DNA from: Cupriavidus necator
GTDB lineage: Bacteria > Pseudomonadota > Gammaproteobacteria > Burkholderiales > Burkholderiaceae
Length of the DNA: 64,000 bases
Direction of reading: 5' to 3'
Assembly: GCF_013141915.1 (NCBI RefSeq)
Contig: NZ_SROX01000002.1
Location: 62,001-126,000 of the forward strand
Shown: positions 47,201-58,514 of the stretch, piece by piece
How positions within the stretch are numbered: the stretch's first letter is position 1
Layout of the letters: every line of letters starts with the position of its first letter
The notes under the pieces: model-generated
The model's database searches: none
Seen by the model: only the letters and a program-made list of their open reading frames with translations
Told to the model about the DNA's origin: nothing
Made by a program: the position numbers and the translations under genes

Positions 47201-47665
47201 CTGCTGCCGTTCCTGCATGCCGAGCTGGAGGCCAGCGCCCTGCCCGCCAGCCGCATCCGGCTGGAGATCACCGAAACCGCGCTGATCAACAACATGGCCG
47301 CGGCCAACCGCCTGGTGGCGGAGATGCGGCGCGCCGGCTGCACCGTGTCGCTCGATGACTTCGGCTCCGGCCTGTCTTCGTTCGCCTACCTGAAGCAGTT
47401 CCCGGTGGACTTCCTGAAGATCGACGGCAGCTTTATCCGGCAACTGGCCGACAACGCCGTCGACCGCGAGATCGTCAGTTCGATCAACGATATCGGGCAT
47501 CGGCTGGGCGTGCGCACGGTGGCGGAGTGGGTGGAGGACGAACGCACCCTCGACGCGCTGCGCGCGATCGGCGTGGACTATGCGCAGGGCTATGCGATCG
47601 GGCGGCCGGTGGCGCTGGACGTGTTCCTGGCCGGATACGCGCAACGCAATGCGCAGGCCTCGTAG
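44282..47665 (+). CDS. MASE1-PAS-GGDEF-EAL cyclic di-GMP enzyme
   Basis: A 1127-residue membrane sensor. A MASE1 domain of about eight helices (residues 20-300) precedes three PAS domains (near 300-420, 435-555 and 570-690). The GGDEF domain has an intact LARLGGDEFALLLKD near 768. The EAL domain has its signature as EILVRM near 904, NLSANSL, EITETAL, DDFGSGLSSFAYL near 1024, KIDGSFIR and the final DYAQGYAIGRP. Both catalytic domains keep their key acidic residues, so it could make or break cyclic di-GMP; many such hybrids act mainly as phosphodiesterases. The frame opens at 44195 but ATG 44282 fits the domain start. Confidence 0.93.
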   Translation: MTPDTAPPSHQAAPAPSAPPRRWLALLLAGAGYFVLAAAALWLARLPGTVASVWLPNAFGLGLLLHRPRAEGPWLLAGMLVASVLANHGAGDSVGTALMLTGANLAEMLSALLLLRVLDRHGFSGRQGPLAAFSVMLAVGGILAPMVGATAGAAAIAAVEGSRFAPVWWTWWQASALGMALLLPMMLSMTAGRVRAAAARQMLAPQAGALALSLAIGAVAQWQGHDPFAAMSLPLVLLALAGNPFATALLALVATLCLQALMLLSHRHEAVPLSAAVIMVLPVCIAYLTEQNRHGRASLRSSDKRFRQAMEHSAIGMALVDMDGRWQTVNRAMTELLGYSAAELRELSYQQLTHPDDLTGDLRQVANLLSGKVEAYRLEKRYRHKDGHYRWVLLAVSLVRDEQSGEPQHFITQVEDIHARKLAQQELERLSRRIQLAVEAGGVGIWEWDLAGADITWDARMHALHGTDPAAGAPLAEQWIALVHPDDVPRVRGEMRRAIRDEAPFDTEYRIVRPGGEVRHVRAMAMVTRGADGTAHALVGTNWDITEQRRLTDALFEEKERLHITLRSIGDAVICTDATMQVTFMNPIAEQLTGWTMAGATGLPLERVFRIVDEASGEPIPSPVEACLRTLTPAYLQEGAVLHSLTGERHDVQDSAAPVLTARGEVLGAVLVFQDITNARALQRELARSAMHDALTGLPNRTWFEKRLRESCEAARLHGHRAALCFIDLDRFKIVNDTAGHGAGDVLLRELGYLIRNHVRPDDVLARLGGDEFALLLKDCTVDQAEQVCQGVIDAIRGRRFPWEGRVYDVGASIGIAAIDLDVPPVSELMSRADVACYAAKAAGRSRVSVYRRDESDARRHHRELEVAAGIHSALEANRFRLFAQEIRALQPEQNADGSAHRHIEILVRMVDEHGELILPGAFIPAAERYDLMGHVDRWVIRNVLRGYGERLRAIPGLSVSINLSANSLGEPFLLPFLHAELEASALPASRIRLEITETALINNMAAANRLVAEMRRAGCTVSLDDFGSGLSSFAYLKQFPVDFLKIDGSFIRQLADNAVDREIVSSINDIGHRLGVRTVAEWVEDERTLDALRAIGVDYAQGYAIGRPVALDVFLAGYAQRNAQAS

Positions 47666-47735
47666 CCGGCGCCGCTGAGCGTGATACATTCGGCGCCTGT
47701 CGCATGGCCGCCTGGCCGAACCCAAGGGGAACCCG

Positions 47736-48458
47736 TTGTCGCTCGTGTCCGACCCGATGCCGGCGCCGCTCTATGCGCGCGTCAAGCAGCACATCAGCAG
47801 CCGGATTGCTGACGGCACCTGGCCGCCCCATCACCGCGTGCCGTCCGAGACCGAGCTGGTCGAGGCGCTCGGCGTAAGCCGCATGACCGTGCACCGCGCG
47901 CTGCGCGAACTGACCGCCGAGGGCATGCTGGTGCGGCTGCAAGGGGTTGGCACCTTTGTCGCTGAACCGAAGCGCCGGACCGCGCTGTATGCGGTCAACA
48001 ATATTGCCGATGACATCGCCTCGCGCGGACACCGCCATCGCGCGCGCGTGGTCAGCCTGGCGGCGGAGCGCGCCGGTCCGGCGCAGGCCGCCGCGCTGGA
48101 GGTCGCGCTGGAAGCGCAGGTGTTCCATTCGGTGATCGTCCACTATGAGGACGACGTGGCGATCCAGCTGGAGGACCGCTATGTCAATGCCGTGGTCGCG
48201 CCGGACTACCTGGCGCAGGACTTCACCAGCGAAACCCCTTACCAGTACCTGTCCCGCATCGCCCCGCTGACCGAGGGCGAACACGTGGTCGAAGCCGTGC
48301 TGGCCCTGCCGGAAGAGTGCGAGCTGCTCGCCATCGCGCGCGGCGAGCCCTGCCTGCTGATCCGGCGCCGCACCTGGTCCGCCGGCCGCGTGGTGACGTC
48401 GGTGCGGCTCGTGCATCCCGGATCGCTGCATCGGCTGGAAGGCCGGTTTACCTCCTAG
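47736..48458 (+). CDS. hutC: Histidine utilisation repressor HutC
   Basis: A 240-residue GntR/HutC regulator. The winged helix reads PLYARVKQHISSRIADGTWPPHHRVPSETELVEALGVSRMTVHRAL, and a UTRA effector domain follows with LEDRYVNAVVAPDYLAQDF and TPYQYLSRIAPL. HutC binds urocanate and represses the hut genes. A TTG at 47736 with AAGGGGAACCCG before it is the best start; ATG 47757 is an alternative. It is directly upstream of the operator and hutU. Confidence 0.92.
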   Translation: MSLVSDPMPAPLYARVKQHISSRIADGTWPPHHRVPSETELVEALGVSRMTVHRALRELTAEGMLVRLQGVGTFVAEPKRRTALYAVNNIADDIASRGHRHRARVVSLAAERAGPAQAAALEVALEAQVFHSVIVHYEDDVAIQLEDRYVNAVVAPDYLAQDFTSETPYQYLSRIAPLTEGEHVVEAVLALPEECELLAIARGEPCLLIRRRTWSAGRVVTSVRLVHPGSLHRLEGRFTS

Positions 48459-48551
48459 GCCGGGTGCCTCAACCCAAACTCCCTGCGCATTTGTAACGAA
48501 AGCGGCGCATTTCGTCGCCGTGTCGTACGGGATTACCCCGATTCATGCGGA

Positions 48552-48575
48552 CTTGTATATACAGGAATATACATG
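48552..48575 (+). promoter_or_regulatory. Candidate HutC operator
   Basis: TGTATATACA at 48554-48563 is a perfect 10-base palindrome, and a second half-site (ATATACATG) follows within ten bases, the kind of A/T-rich repeat bound by HutC. It lies between hutC and hutU, about 60-75 bases before the hutU start, in the expected promoter-leader region. Confidence 0.7.
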
Positions 48576-48631
48576 CCTATGCGTTGACCGACAGCGCGCG
48601 TTCCAGACCCGCCAGACCGAAGGAGTTACCC

Positions 48632-50317
48632 GTGAGCCAGACCCCCACCCAACCCACGCGTTTCCGCGACACCGAAATCCGCGCGCCGCGCGGCACCGAG
48701 CTCACCGCCAGGAGCTGGCTGACCGAAGCCCCGCTGCGCATGCTGATGAACAACCTCGACCCCGAGGTGGCGGAAAACCCGAAGGAACTGGTGGTCTATG
48801 GTGGCATCGGGCGCGCCGCGCGCAACTGGGAATGCTATGACCGCATCGTCGAAGCCCTGACCCGGCTGGAGGACGACCAGACCCTGCTGGTGCAGTCGGG
48901 CAAGCCGGTCGGCGTGTTCCGCACCCACCGCGACGCGCCGCGGGTGCTGATCGCCAACTCCAACCTGGTGCCGCACTGGGCCAACTGGGAACACTTCAAC
49001 GAACTCGACGCCAGGGGCCTGGCCATGTACGGCCAGATGACCGCCGGCAGCTGGATCTATATCGGCAGCCAGGGCATCGTGCAGGGCACGTATGAAACCT
49101 TCGTCGAAGCCGGCCGCCAGCACTATGGTGGCGACCTGAAGGGCCGCTGGGTGCTGACCGCCGGCCTGGGCGGCATGGGCGGCGCGCAGCCGCTGGCGGC
49201 GACGCTGGCCGGCGCCTGCTCGCTCAATATCGAATGCCAGCAGAGCCGCATCGATTTCCGCCTGAAGACGCGCTATGTCGACGAGCAGGCCACTGACCTG
49301 GACGACGCGCTGGCCCGCATCGACCGCTACACCGCGCAGGGCAAGGCGATCTCGATCGCGCTGTGCGCCAACGCCGCCGAAGTGCTGCCGGAACTGGTGC
49401 GCCGCGGCGTGCGCCCCGACATGGTCACCGACCAGACCAGCGCGCACGACCCGCTCAACGGCTACCTGCCCGCCGGCTGGAGCTGGGACCAATACCGCGA
49501 GCGCGCGCAGCGCGAGCCGGCCGTGGTGGTGAAGGCCGCCAAGGCATCCATGGCCGCGCATGTGCAAGCCATGCTGGATTTCCAGAAGCTGGGCGTGCCG
49601 ACCTTCGACTACGGCAACAACATCCGCCAGATGGCCAAGGAAGAAGGCGTGGCCAACGCCTTTGACTTCCCCGGCTTCGTGCCCGCCTATATCCGCCCGC
49701 TGTTCTGCCGTGGCATCGGCCCGTTCCGCTGGGCCGCGCTGTCGGGAGATCCGCAGGACATCTACAAGACCGACGCCAAGGTCAAGGAACTGATCCCCGA
49801 TGACGCGCACCTGCACCGCTGGCTCGACATGGCGCGCGAGCGCATCAGCTTCCAGGGCCTGCCGGCGCGCATCTGCTGGGTCGGCCTGGGCCTGCGCGCC
49901 AGGCTGGGCCTGGCGTTCAACGAGATGGTGCGCAGCGGCGAGCTGTCGGCGCCGGTCGTGATCGGCCGCGACCACCTGGACTCGGGCTCGGTGGCCAGCC
50001 CCAACCGCGAGACCGAAGCGATGCAGGACGGCTCGGACGCAGTCTCTGACTGGCCGCTGCTGAATGCGCTGCTGAACACCGCCAGCGGCGCCACCTGGGT
50101 CTCGCTGCACCACGGCGGCGGCGTGGGCATGGGTTTCTCGCAGCATTCCGGCGTGGTGATCGTGTGCGACGGCACCGATGAAGCCGCGGCGCGCATCGCT
50201 CGCGTCTTGCACAACGACCCGGCCACCGGCGTGATGCGCCATGCCGACGCCGGCTACCAGATCGCCGTCGACTGCGCGCGCGAGCAGGGCCTGGACCTGC
50301 CGATGCTGCGCGACTGA
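48632..50317 (+). CDS. hutU: Urocanate hydratase HutU
   Basis: A 561-residue NAD-dependent urocanase, which converts urocanate to imidazolonepropionate in histidine breakdown. Family motifs include [11 protein letters not shown], the NAD-binding [15 protein letters not shown] and the conserved C-terminal [31 protein letters not shown] region with its catalytic block. The GTG at 48632 follows AAGGAGTTACCC; the upstream open frame contains the operator and is not translated. hutH and hutI do not follow. Confidence 0.97.
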   Translation: MSQTPTQPTRFRDTEIRAPRGTELTARSWLTEAPLRMLMNNLDPEVAENPKELVVYGGIGRAARNWECYDRIVEALTRLEDDQTLLVQSGKPVGVFRTHRDAPRVLIANSNLVPHWANWEHFNELDARGLAMYGQMTAGSWIYIGSQGIVQGTYETFVEAGRQHYGGDLKGRWVLTAGLGGMGGAQPLAATLAGACSLNIECQQSRIDFRLKTRYVDEQATDLDDALARIDRYTAQGKAISIALCANAAEVLPELVRRGVRPDMVTDQTSAHDPLNGYLPAGWSWDQYRERAQREPAVVVKAAKASMAAHVQAMLDFQKLGVPTFDYGNNIRQMAKEEGVANAFDFPGFVPAYIRPLFCRGIGPFRWAALSGDPQDIYKTDAKVKELIPDDAHLHRWLDMARERISFQGLPARICWVGLGLRARLGLAFNEMVRSGELSAPVVIGRDHLDSGSVASPNRETEAMQDGSDAVSDWPLLNALLNTASGATWVSLHHGGGVGMGFSQHSGVVIVCDGTDEAAARIARVLHNDPATGVMRHADAGYQIAVDCAREQGLDLPMLRD

Positions 50318-50339
50318 TCGGCGCTCAAGAACCCAGTGT

Positions 50340-50473
50340 TTGCTCCCCTCTCCCGCTTGCGGGAGAGGGGCGGGGGAGAGGGCGGGCGTTCGCAATGACG
50401 ACACGCCCTCCTCTTGGAGACGCCGGCCCTCTCCCCCGGCCCCTCTCCCACTGGCGTGGGAGAGGGGAGCAAG
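50340..50473. repeat. REPIN-like pair of inverted G+C-rich palindromes
   Basis: Two ~45-base imperfect palindromes (50341-50385 and 50423-50470) lie in inverted orientation. The first begins TTGCTCCCCTCTCCC and the second ends with its complement GGGAGAGGGGAGCAA. Each can fold on itself through GAGAGGGG arms. This is the structure of a REP doublet (REPIN), and it sits between the hutU stop and the transporter gene. Confidence 0.75.
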
Positions 50474-50501
50474 CCAACGCATTCCTACAGGAGACAATCG
50501 C

Positions 50502-51827
50502 ATGCCATCCGATACCACTGCACCCGCCTACGATGGTGTTGGTGTCGCAGGCGCCCAGCCCGGCGCCCCCACCCCCGCGCTGTCGCGCACGCGCGCCATT
50601 GCCGCCATCACCATCGGCAACGGCCTCGAGTTCTACGATTTCGTGGTCTACAGCTTCTTTGCCACGCTGATCGGCCGGCTCTACTTCCCCGTCGACAACC
50701 CCACCGGCCAGCTGCTGATGTCGTTCGCCACCTTTGGCGTGGGCTTCCTGATGCGGCCGCTCGGCGGCCTGCTGATCGGCATGTATGCCGACCGCGCCGG
50801 GCGCAAGCCGGCGGTGGCGCTGACACTGTGGCTGATGGGGCTGAGCTCGCTGATCTTCGTGGTGACGCCGCCGTACGCGCAGATCGGCATCCTGGCCCCG
50901 ATCATGGTGGTGGTCGCGCGGCTGGTGCAGGGCTTCGCCATTGGCGGCGAGATGGGCGCCTCGACCGCGCTGCTGCTGGAATACGCCGACGACCGCACGC
51001 GCGGCTTCTATACCGCCTGGCAGCCGTTCAGCCAGGGCCTGGCCGCGCTGCTGGGCGCGGTCACCGGCCTGCTGCTGAGCAACCTGCTGGCGCCGGCCGA
51101 GCTGGCGTCCTGGGGCTGGCGCCTGGCCTTCCTGATCGGCATCCTGGTAATCCCGGTCGGCCTGCTGATCCGCCGCCGCCTGGAAGAGACCGCCACGCCC
51201 GCGCACAGCGGCGAACACGCCGCGCAATGGCCGCTGCTGCGCCGGCATGCGCGCGAAATCTTTGCCTGCATCCTGCTGATGATCGGCCTGGCGTCTTCCA
51301 CTTATATCGTCGTCTACTACCTCAGCAACTACGCCGTGAGCGTGCTGAAGATGCCGCTGTCGCTGGGCATCTGGGCGGGCTGCGTAGCCGCCGCGGTGCA
51401 GGTGGCACTGTCGCCGTTCGCGGGCTGGCTGGCTGACCGCGTTGGCCGCAAGACCGTGGTGCTGTGGTCGCGCGTGGCGCTGCTGGCGATGGTCTACCCG
51501 GCGTTCGTGCTGATCAATGCCGAGCCCTCGCTGGCGCGGCTGCTGGTGGTGGTGGCCTGCCTGTCGGTGCCGATGTCGATGACCGCGCCGGCATCGATGG
51601 TGCTGGTCAGCGAGGTGCTGCCCAAGCGCCTGCGCGCCACCGGCCTGTCGATCGCCTATTGCGTGGCCATCGCCATCTTCGGCGGCTTTGCGCAGTACTT
51701 CTCGACGCAGCTGATCCAGGCCACCGGCAATGTCAACGCTCCCGCGCTTTACGTGATCGGCTGCGGCCTGGTGTCGCTGCTGGGCTTGCTGATGGTGCCC
51801 GAAACGCTGGGGCGGCGGCTGCAATGA
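50502..51827 (+). CDS. MFS (MHS-type) transporter in the hut cluster
   Basis: A 441-residue permease with twelve helices and the MHS-family pattern: [49 protein letters not shown] and [19 protein letters not shown] permeases are proton symporters for organic acids and amino-acid derivatives. Its position between hutU and hutG suggests urocanate or histidine uptake, which is inference. AGGAGACAATCGC precedes the start. The stop overlaps the hutG ATG (ATGA). Confidence 0.88.
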   Translation: MPSDTTAPAYDGVGVAGAQPGAPTPALSRTRAIAAITIGNGLEFYDFVVYSFFATLIGRLYFPVDNPTGQLLMSFATFGVGFLMRPLGGLLIGMYADRAGRKPAVALTLWLMGLSSLIFVVTPPYAQIGILAPIMVVVARLVQGFAIGGEMGASTALLLEYADDRTRGFYTAWQPFSQGLAALLGAVTGLLLSNLLAPAELASWGWRLAFLIGILVIPVGLLIRRRLEETATPAHSGEHAAQWPLLRRHAREIFACILLMIGLASSTYIVVYYLSNYAVSVLKMPLSLGIWAGCVAAAVQVALSPFAGWLADRVGRKTVVLWSRVALLAMVYPAFVLINAEPSLARLLVVVACLSVPMSMTAPASMVLVSEVLPKRLRATGLSIAYCVAIAIFGGFAQYFSTQLIQATGNVNAPALYVIGCGLVSLLGLLMVPETLGRRLQ

Positions 51828-52807
51828 GCGACCTGGCAGACTTCGCGCCCGCCGCGGCCGCTGCGGCCGCCTCCGGCCACGATACGGCCTGGCGCGGGCG
51901 CCGCGATACCGGCGAGGCGGGCGACACCCGCCGCCTGTTCGATATCGTCGCCGGCCCGGCCACGCCGCGCACGCCCGGCGTGCCGGTGCTGCTGGGCTTC
52001 TGCGGCGACGCCGGCGTGGTGCGCAACCAGGGCCGGCCGGGCGCTGCCGGCGGCCCGCGCGAGCTGCGCCGCGCCCTGGCCGGCGTGCCGGCGCACGGCA
52101 TCGGCCGCCTGATCGATGGCGGCGACATCCACTGCGAAGGCGATGCGCTGGAGTCCGCGCAGCAGCGGCTGGGCCAGGCCGTGGCCGCCGAACTGGCGGT
52201 GGGCGCCTGGCCGCTGGTGCTGGGCGGCGGGCATGAGGTGGCGTGGGGCACGTGGCAAGGGCTGCGCATGCACCTCGATGCGCGCGGCGACCGCGGCCGC
52301 GTGCTGATCGTCAACCTCGACGCGCATTTCGACCTGCGCGGCAGCCGCCCCGGCAGCTCCGGCACGCCCTTCGACCAGATCGCCGCCGACTGCCGGCAAC
52401 GCGGCATGCCATTCGACTACGCCTGCCTGGGCGTCAGCCGGCTCGGCAACACCGCCGCGCTGTTTGCGCGCGCCCACGCGCTGGGCGTGCGCCATGTCGA
52501 GGACACCGACATGCAGGAGCGCCACCTCGACGCGCGGCTGGCCGAACTGGACCGCTGGGTCGCCGATGCCGACCACGTCTACCTGAGCATCGACCTTGAC
52601 GTGCTGCCCGCCGCGGTCATGCCTGGCGTCTCGGCCCCGGCCGCCTATGGCGTGCCGCTGGCGGTAGTCGAGGCCATCGCCACGCTGCTGCGCGACAGCG
52701 GCAAGCTGCGCGTGGCCGATATTGCCGAGTTCAATCCGCGATACGACCGCGACGGCTGCGGCGCGCGCGTGGCCGCGCGCCTGTGTTACCGCCTGCTGGG
52801 CGGCTAG
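51824..52807 (+). CDS. hutG: Formimidoylglutamase HutG
   Basis: A 327-residue ureohydrolase that splits N-formimidoyl-glutamate to glutamate and formamide. The manganese ligands are visible as [21 protein letters not shown] and LSIDLDVLP. The N-terminal tail is Ala-rich. It overlaps the transporter stop by four bases, so translation is coupled. The alternative arginase assignment is unlikely given the hut context. Confidence 0.92.
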   Translation: MSDLADFAPAAAAAAASGHDTAWRGRRDTGEAGDTRRLFDIVAGPATPRTPGVPVLLGFCGDAGVVRNQGRPGAAGGPRELRRALAGVPAHGIGRLIDGGDIHCEGDALESAQQRLGQAVAAELAVGAWPLVLGGGHEVAWGTWQGLRMHLDARGDRGRVLIVNLDAHFDLRGSRPGSSGTPFDQIAADCRQRGMPFDYACLGVSRLGNTAALFARAHALGVRHVEDTDMQERHLDARLAELDRWVADADHVYLSIDLDVLPAAVMPGVSAPAAYGVPLAVVEAIATLLRDSGKLRVADIAEFNPRYDRDGCGARVAARLCYRLLGG

Positions 52808-52973
52808 GGCTACCGTTTTCGGGTGCTCCAAGTCGCCGGACCTTGCCCAGGCAAGGTGTTCTCCAGCAAGGAACCACCTTAAGCGGGGCCTTCGGTTTTT
52901 TCCGGCGCCGTGGCTGTGTCCGGCCCCCCTCACCTCTCCACTTTCCGCCAAAAAACCGGGGGTTAACACCTAG

Positions 52974-53005
52974 AACGCCGTTCGGATTCCCGAACGGCGT
53001 TTTCG
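52974..53005 (+). terminator. Terminator downstream of hutG
   Basis: AACGCCGTTCGG pairs with CCGAACGGCGTT around a four-base loop and is followed by TTTTCG. The stem is strong and the U-tract short. It would end the hut transcript about 170 bases beyond hutG. Confidence 0.7.
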
Positions 53006-53070
53006 CGCTCCCATCCGGGTTCCCGAACCATGCGCCGGGATCACATCATTTTCTCCTTTTCTTTCAATAA

Positions 53071-53085
53071 CTTGCGTCGCGCAAG
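53071..53085 (+). promoter_or_regulatory. Palindrome upstream of the sigma-54 promoter (candidate DctD site)
   Basis: CTTGCG-TCG-CGCAAG is a perfect inverted repeat 15 bases upstream of the sigma-54 promoter. DctD binds inverted repeats of TTGYGCG type upstream of dctA in rhizobia. The resemblance and position make this a plausible activator site. Confidence 0.5.
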
Positions 53086-53099
53086 CAAGGCCTTTCCGC

Positions 53100-53115
53100 T
53101 GGCACGGCGCGTGCA
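53100..53115 (+). promoter_or_regulatory. Sigma-54 promoter of the dicarboxylate symporter gene
   Basis: TGGCACGGCGCGTGCA matches TGGCACGNNNNTTGCA at every position but one, with GG and GC ten bases apart. It would start transcription near 53126, giving a leader of about 250 bases before the symporter ATG. A sigma-54 activator, DctD, is encoded downstream. Confidence 0.82.
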
Positions 53116-53204
53116 ATATAGGCCGCCGCTCACAGCGCCAGACAGGTACGCCGGCACGCTCCAGCGTCCCGGCCGATGCCGAAAAAACAAAGGAGGACAC
53201 ACCC

Positions 53205-53273
53205 ATGACCGACCCCGCCTTGCCCACCCCAGTCGCCATCCCGGCGCATCCCCGGCTCCTGTTGCCGCGCTGA
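53205..53273 (+). CDS. 22-residue leader ORF before the symporter gene
   Basis: A very short frame, MTDPALPTPVAIPAH then PRLLLPR and a stop. It is preceded by AAAGGAGGACACACCC, the strongest ribosome site in this part of the window. It is rich in proline, with no membrane or signal features. It ends 100 bases before the symporter ATG, whose own ribosome site is poor. A regulatory leader peptide is suspected. Confidence 0.5.
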   Translation: MTDPALPTPVAIPAHPRLLLPR

Positions 53274-53330
53274 ACCCCGACACGGCCGGCCCGGCGCCCC
53301 GACGTCGCCCTGCCTCCTGCAATACACAGA

Positions 53331-53356
53331 CGCCCGTCCCGGCCCCGGAACGGGCG
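53331..53356 (+). promoter_or_regulatory. RNA hairpin just upstream of the symporter start
   Basis: CGCCCGT and ACGGGCG enclose CCGG/CCGG with one C/A mismatch, giving an 11-pair stem with a two-base loop. It ends 17 bases before the symporter ATG, so its folding could affect ribosome access. Confidence 0.5.
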
Positions 53357-53373
53357 CACAGGCCTGATCCACG

Positions 53374-54684
53374 ATGAAACTGAATCGACTGCCCACCCTG
53401 ATCTTCATTGCGATGCTGCTAGGCGTGCTGGCCGGCACCGCCGCGCACAACCTGGCGCCGGACGCCGCCACCGCCAAATCGATTGCGGACCACCTGTCCA
53501 TCCTGACCGACGTGTTCCTGCGGATGATCAAGATGATCATCGGGCCGCTGGTGTTCGCCACGCTGGTGTCCGGCATTGCCAGCATGGGCGACGGCCGCGC
53601 CGTCGGCCGCATCGGCATGAAGGCGATGATGTGGTTCATCGGCGCCTCGATCACCTCGCTGCTGCTGGGCCTGTTGATGGCCAACCTGCTCGAGCCCGGC
53701 CACGGCATGAACCTGCCGCTGCCGCCGGCCGACGCCGCCTCGAACCTGAAGACCGGCGCGCTGAACCTGCGCGACTTCATCGCCCACATGTTCCCCAAGA
53801 GCTTTGTCGAGGCAATGGCGAACAACGAGATCCTGCAGATCGTGGTGTTCTCGCTGTTCTTCGGCTTCGCGCTGGGCACGATGAAGGACGGCGTCGGCAA
53901 GCCGGTGCTGCAGGGCATTGAAGGTTTGGGCCACGTGATGCTGAAGGTCACCAACTACGTGATGGCCTTTGCGCCGGTGGGCGTGTTCGGCGCGATCGCG
54001 GCCGTGATCACGGCGCAGGGCCTGGGCGTGCTGGTGGTGTACGCCAAGCTGCTGGGCAGCCTCTACCTGGCGCTGGCGCTGCTGTGGGTGGCGTTGATCG
54101 GCGGCGGCTACTGCTTCCTGGGCCGCGACGTGTTCCGCCTGCTCAAGGGCATGCGCGCGCCGCTGATGATCGGCTTCGCCACCGCCAGCAGCGAATCGGC
54201 CTATCCCAAGGTGATCGACCAGCTGACCCGCTTCGGCGTCAAGGAGCGCATCACCAACTTCGTGCTGCCGCTGGGCTACTCGTTCAACCTGGACGGCTCG
54301 ATCATGTACACCTCGTTTGCCGCGCTGTTCGTGGCGCAGGTGTATGGCATCCAGCTGTCGCTGACCCAGCAGATCACCATGCTGCTGGTCCTGCTTGTCA
54401 CCAGCAAGGGTATCGCCGGCGTGCCGCGCGCCTCGCTGGTGGTGGTCGCCGCCGTACTGCCGATGTTCGGCCTGCCCGAGGCCGGCATCCTGCTGGTACT
54501 GGGCATCGACCACGTACTCGACATGGGTCGCACCGTGACCAATGTGCTCGGCAACGCGATTGCCACCGCCGTCGTCGCCAAAAGCGAAGGCGCCATCGGC
54601 GCGCCGGTACCGTCCGAGGAGGATGAACCCGCCGCGGATACCACCACCGGCCTGGCACCTGCCCAGGTCCTCGCGGGCAAGTAA
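53374..54684 (+). CDS. dctA: C4-dicarboxylate/cation symporter (DctA-like)
   Basis: A 436-residue dicarboxylate/amino-acid:cation symporter. DAACS motifs include FLRMIKMIIGPLVFATLVSGIASM, GFATASSESAYPKVI in the re-entrant loop, and FNLDGSIMYTSFAALFVAQ and MGRTVTNVLGNAIAT near the ligand site. Substrates in the family are succinate, fumarate and malate or glutamate. The sigma-54 promoter and adjacent DctB/DctD point to dicarboxylates. It is probably expressed only when DctD is phosphorylated. Confidence 0.88.
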   Translation: MKLNRLPTLIFIAMLLGVLAGTAAHNLAPDAATAKSIADHLSILTDVFLRMIKMIIGPLVFATLVSGIASMGDGRAVGRIGMKAMMWFIGASITSLLLGLLMANLLEPGHGMNLPLPPADAASNLKTGALNLRDFIAHMFPKSFVEAMANNEILQIVVFSLFFGFALGTMKDGVGKPVLQGIEGLGHVMLKVTNYVMAFAPVGVFGAIAAVITAQGLGVLVVYAKLLGSLYLALALLWVALIGGGYCFLGRDVFRLLKGMRAPLMIGFATASSESAYPKVIDQLTRFGVKERITNFVLPLGYSFNLDGSIMYTSFAALFVAQVYGIQLSLTQQITMLLVLLVTSKGIAGVPRASLVVVAAVLPMFGLPEAGILLVLGIDHVLDMGRTVTNVLGNAIATAVVAKSEGAIGAPVPSEEDEPAADTTTGLAPAQVLAGK

Positions 54685-54706
54685 CACCGTCCGCCAGGCG
54701 TGCCAG

Positions 54707-54740
54707 GGCCCGGTTGCCGATCAGGCAACCGGGCCTTTTT
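54707..54740 (+). terminator. Terminator after the symporter gene
   Basis: GGCCCGGTTGCC and GGCAACCGGGCC are exact complements around the loop GATCA and are followed by five T residues. This strong terminator separates dctA from dctBD, so dctBD must have its own promoter or readthrough. Confidence 0.92.
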
Positions 54741-54850
54741 GCGTTCTGTGCGGCCGATACCCCCCGTTGGTGTGGTAAAAGTAGGCTCCCGCGCCAAGCT
54801 CAAGCCACTGCCGGCGCGGCGGCTTTGCCACCTGCCTCACCCAACACCTG

Positions 54851-58106
<3,256 letters not shown>

Positions 58107-58514
58107 AGCGCCCGCTGAATTCAGCACGCGGCCGACATCGCGCCGTTGGGAACCATGACGAGGCGAGCGTGTCTGCACAGACGACCGCTTGTCATCAGAA
58201 TGCACTCAATGTGCGTTAAGAAACAAAAGCTCTGCAGATTTATGTTTTTTCCTACAGATACTTTGTCGTTTGCGGCATATTATTAGCTTCCAGCAAATCC
58301 AGCATTCAAGACATCCAATACATTCGGAGTCCGCTGCACTTTGCTGGAAATGCACAAACGATCAAAACAACCACAAAAAGCAGTCCGGCCGGCGGGGGAG
58401 CGGGTCGGGCACACAGGGTCAGTCAACTGTTGGCAGTGACAATCACGCGGCGCCAGTGCCAGGGGCCGCGTGCGCCATGTCGGCGCGACTGCCATATGGA
58501 CTACGGGTGATGGG
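58107..58514. other. A/T-rich intergenic region
   Basis: About 400 bases, clearly more A/T-rich than the genome average from 58200 to 58380 (runs such as TTTATGTTTTTTCC and CATATTATTAGC). It probably holds the promoter of the next gene and may bind a silencing protein. No gene, terminator or operator was recognised. Confidence 0.45.

Larger units (their letters stand above)
52808..53204. other. Intergenic region hutG-dct leader
   Basis: About 400 bases. It holds an 8-bp perfect inverted repeat (ACCTTGCC-CA-GGCAAGGT, 52840-52857) of unknown role, a terminator (52974-53001), and the sigma-54 promoter and upstream palindrome of the dicarboxylate gene. No coding frame is credible apart from the leader ORF that starts at 53205. 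Confidence 0.55.

Noticed and set aside
52880..52898. T6 run after hutG as a second terminator
   Set aside because: The sequence before it does not form a stem of useful length; the hairpin at 52974 is the better terminator.
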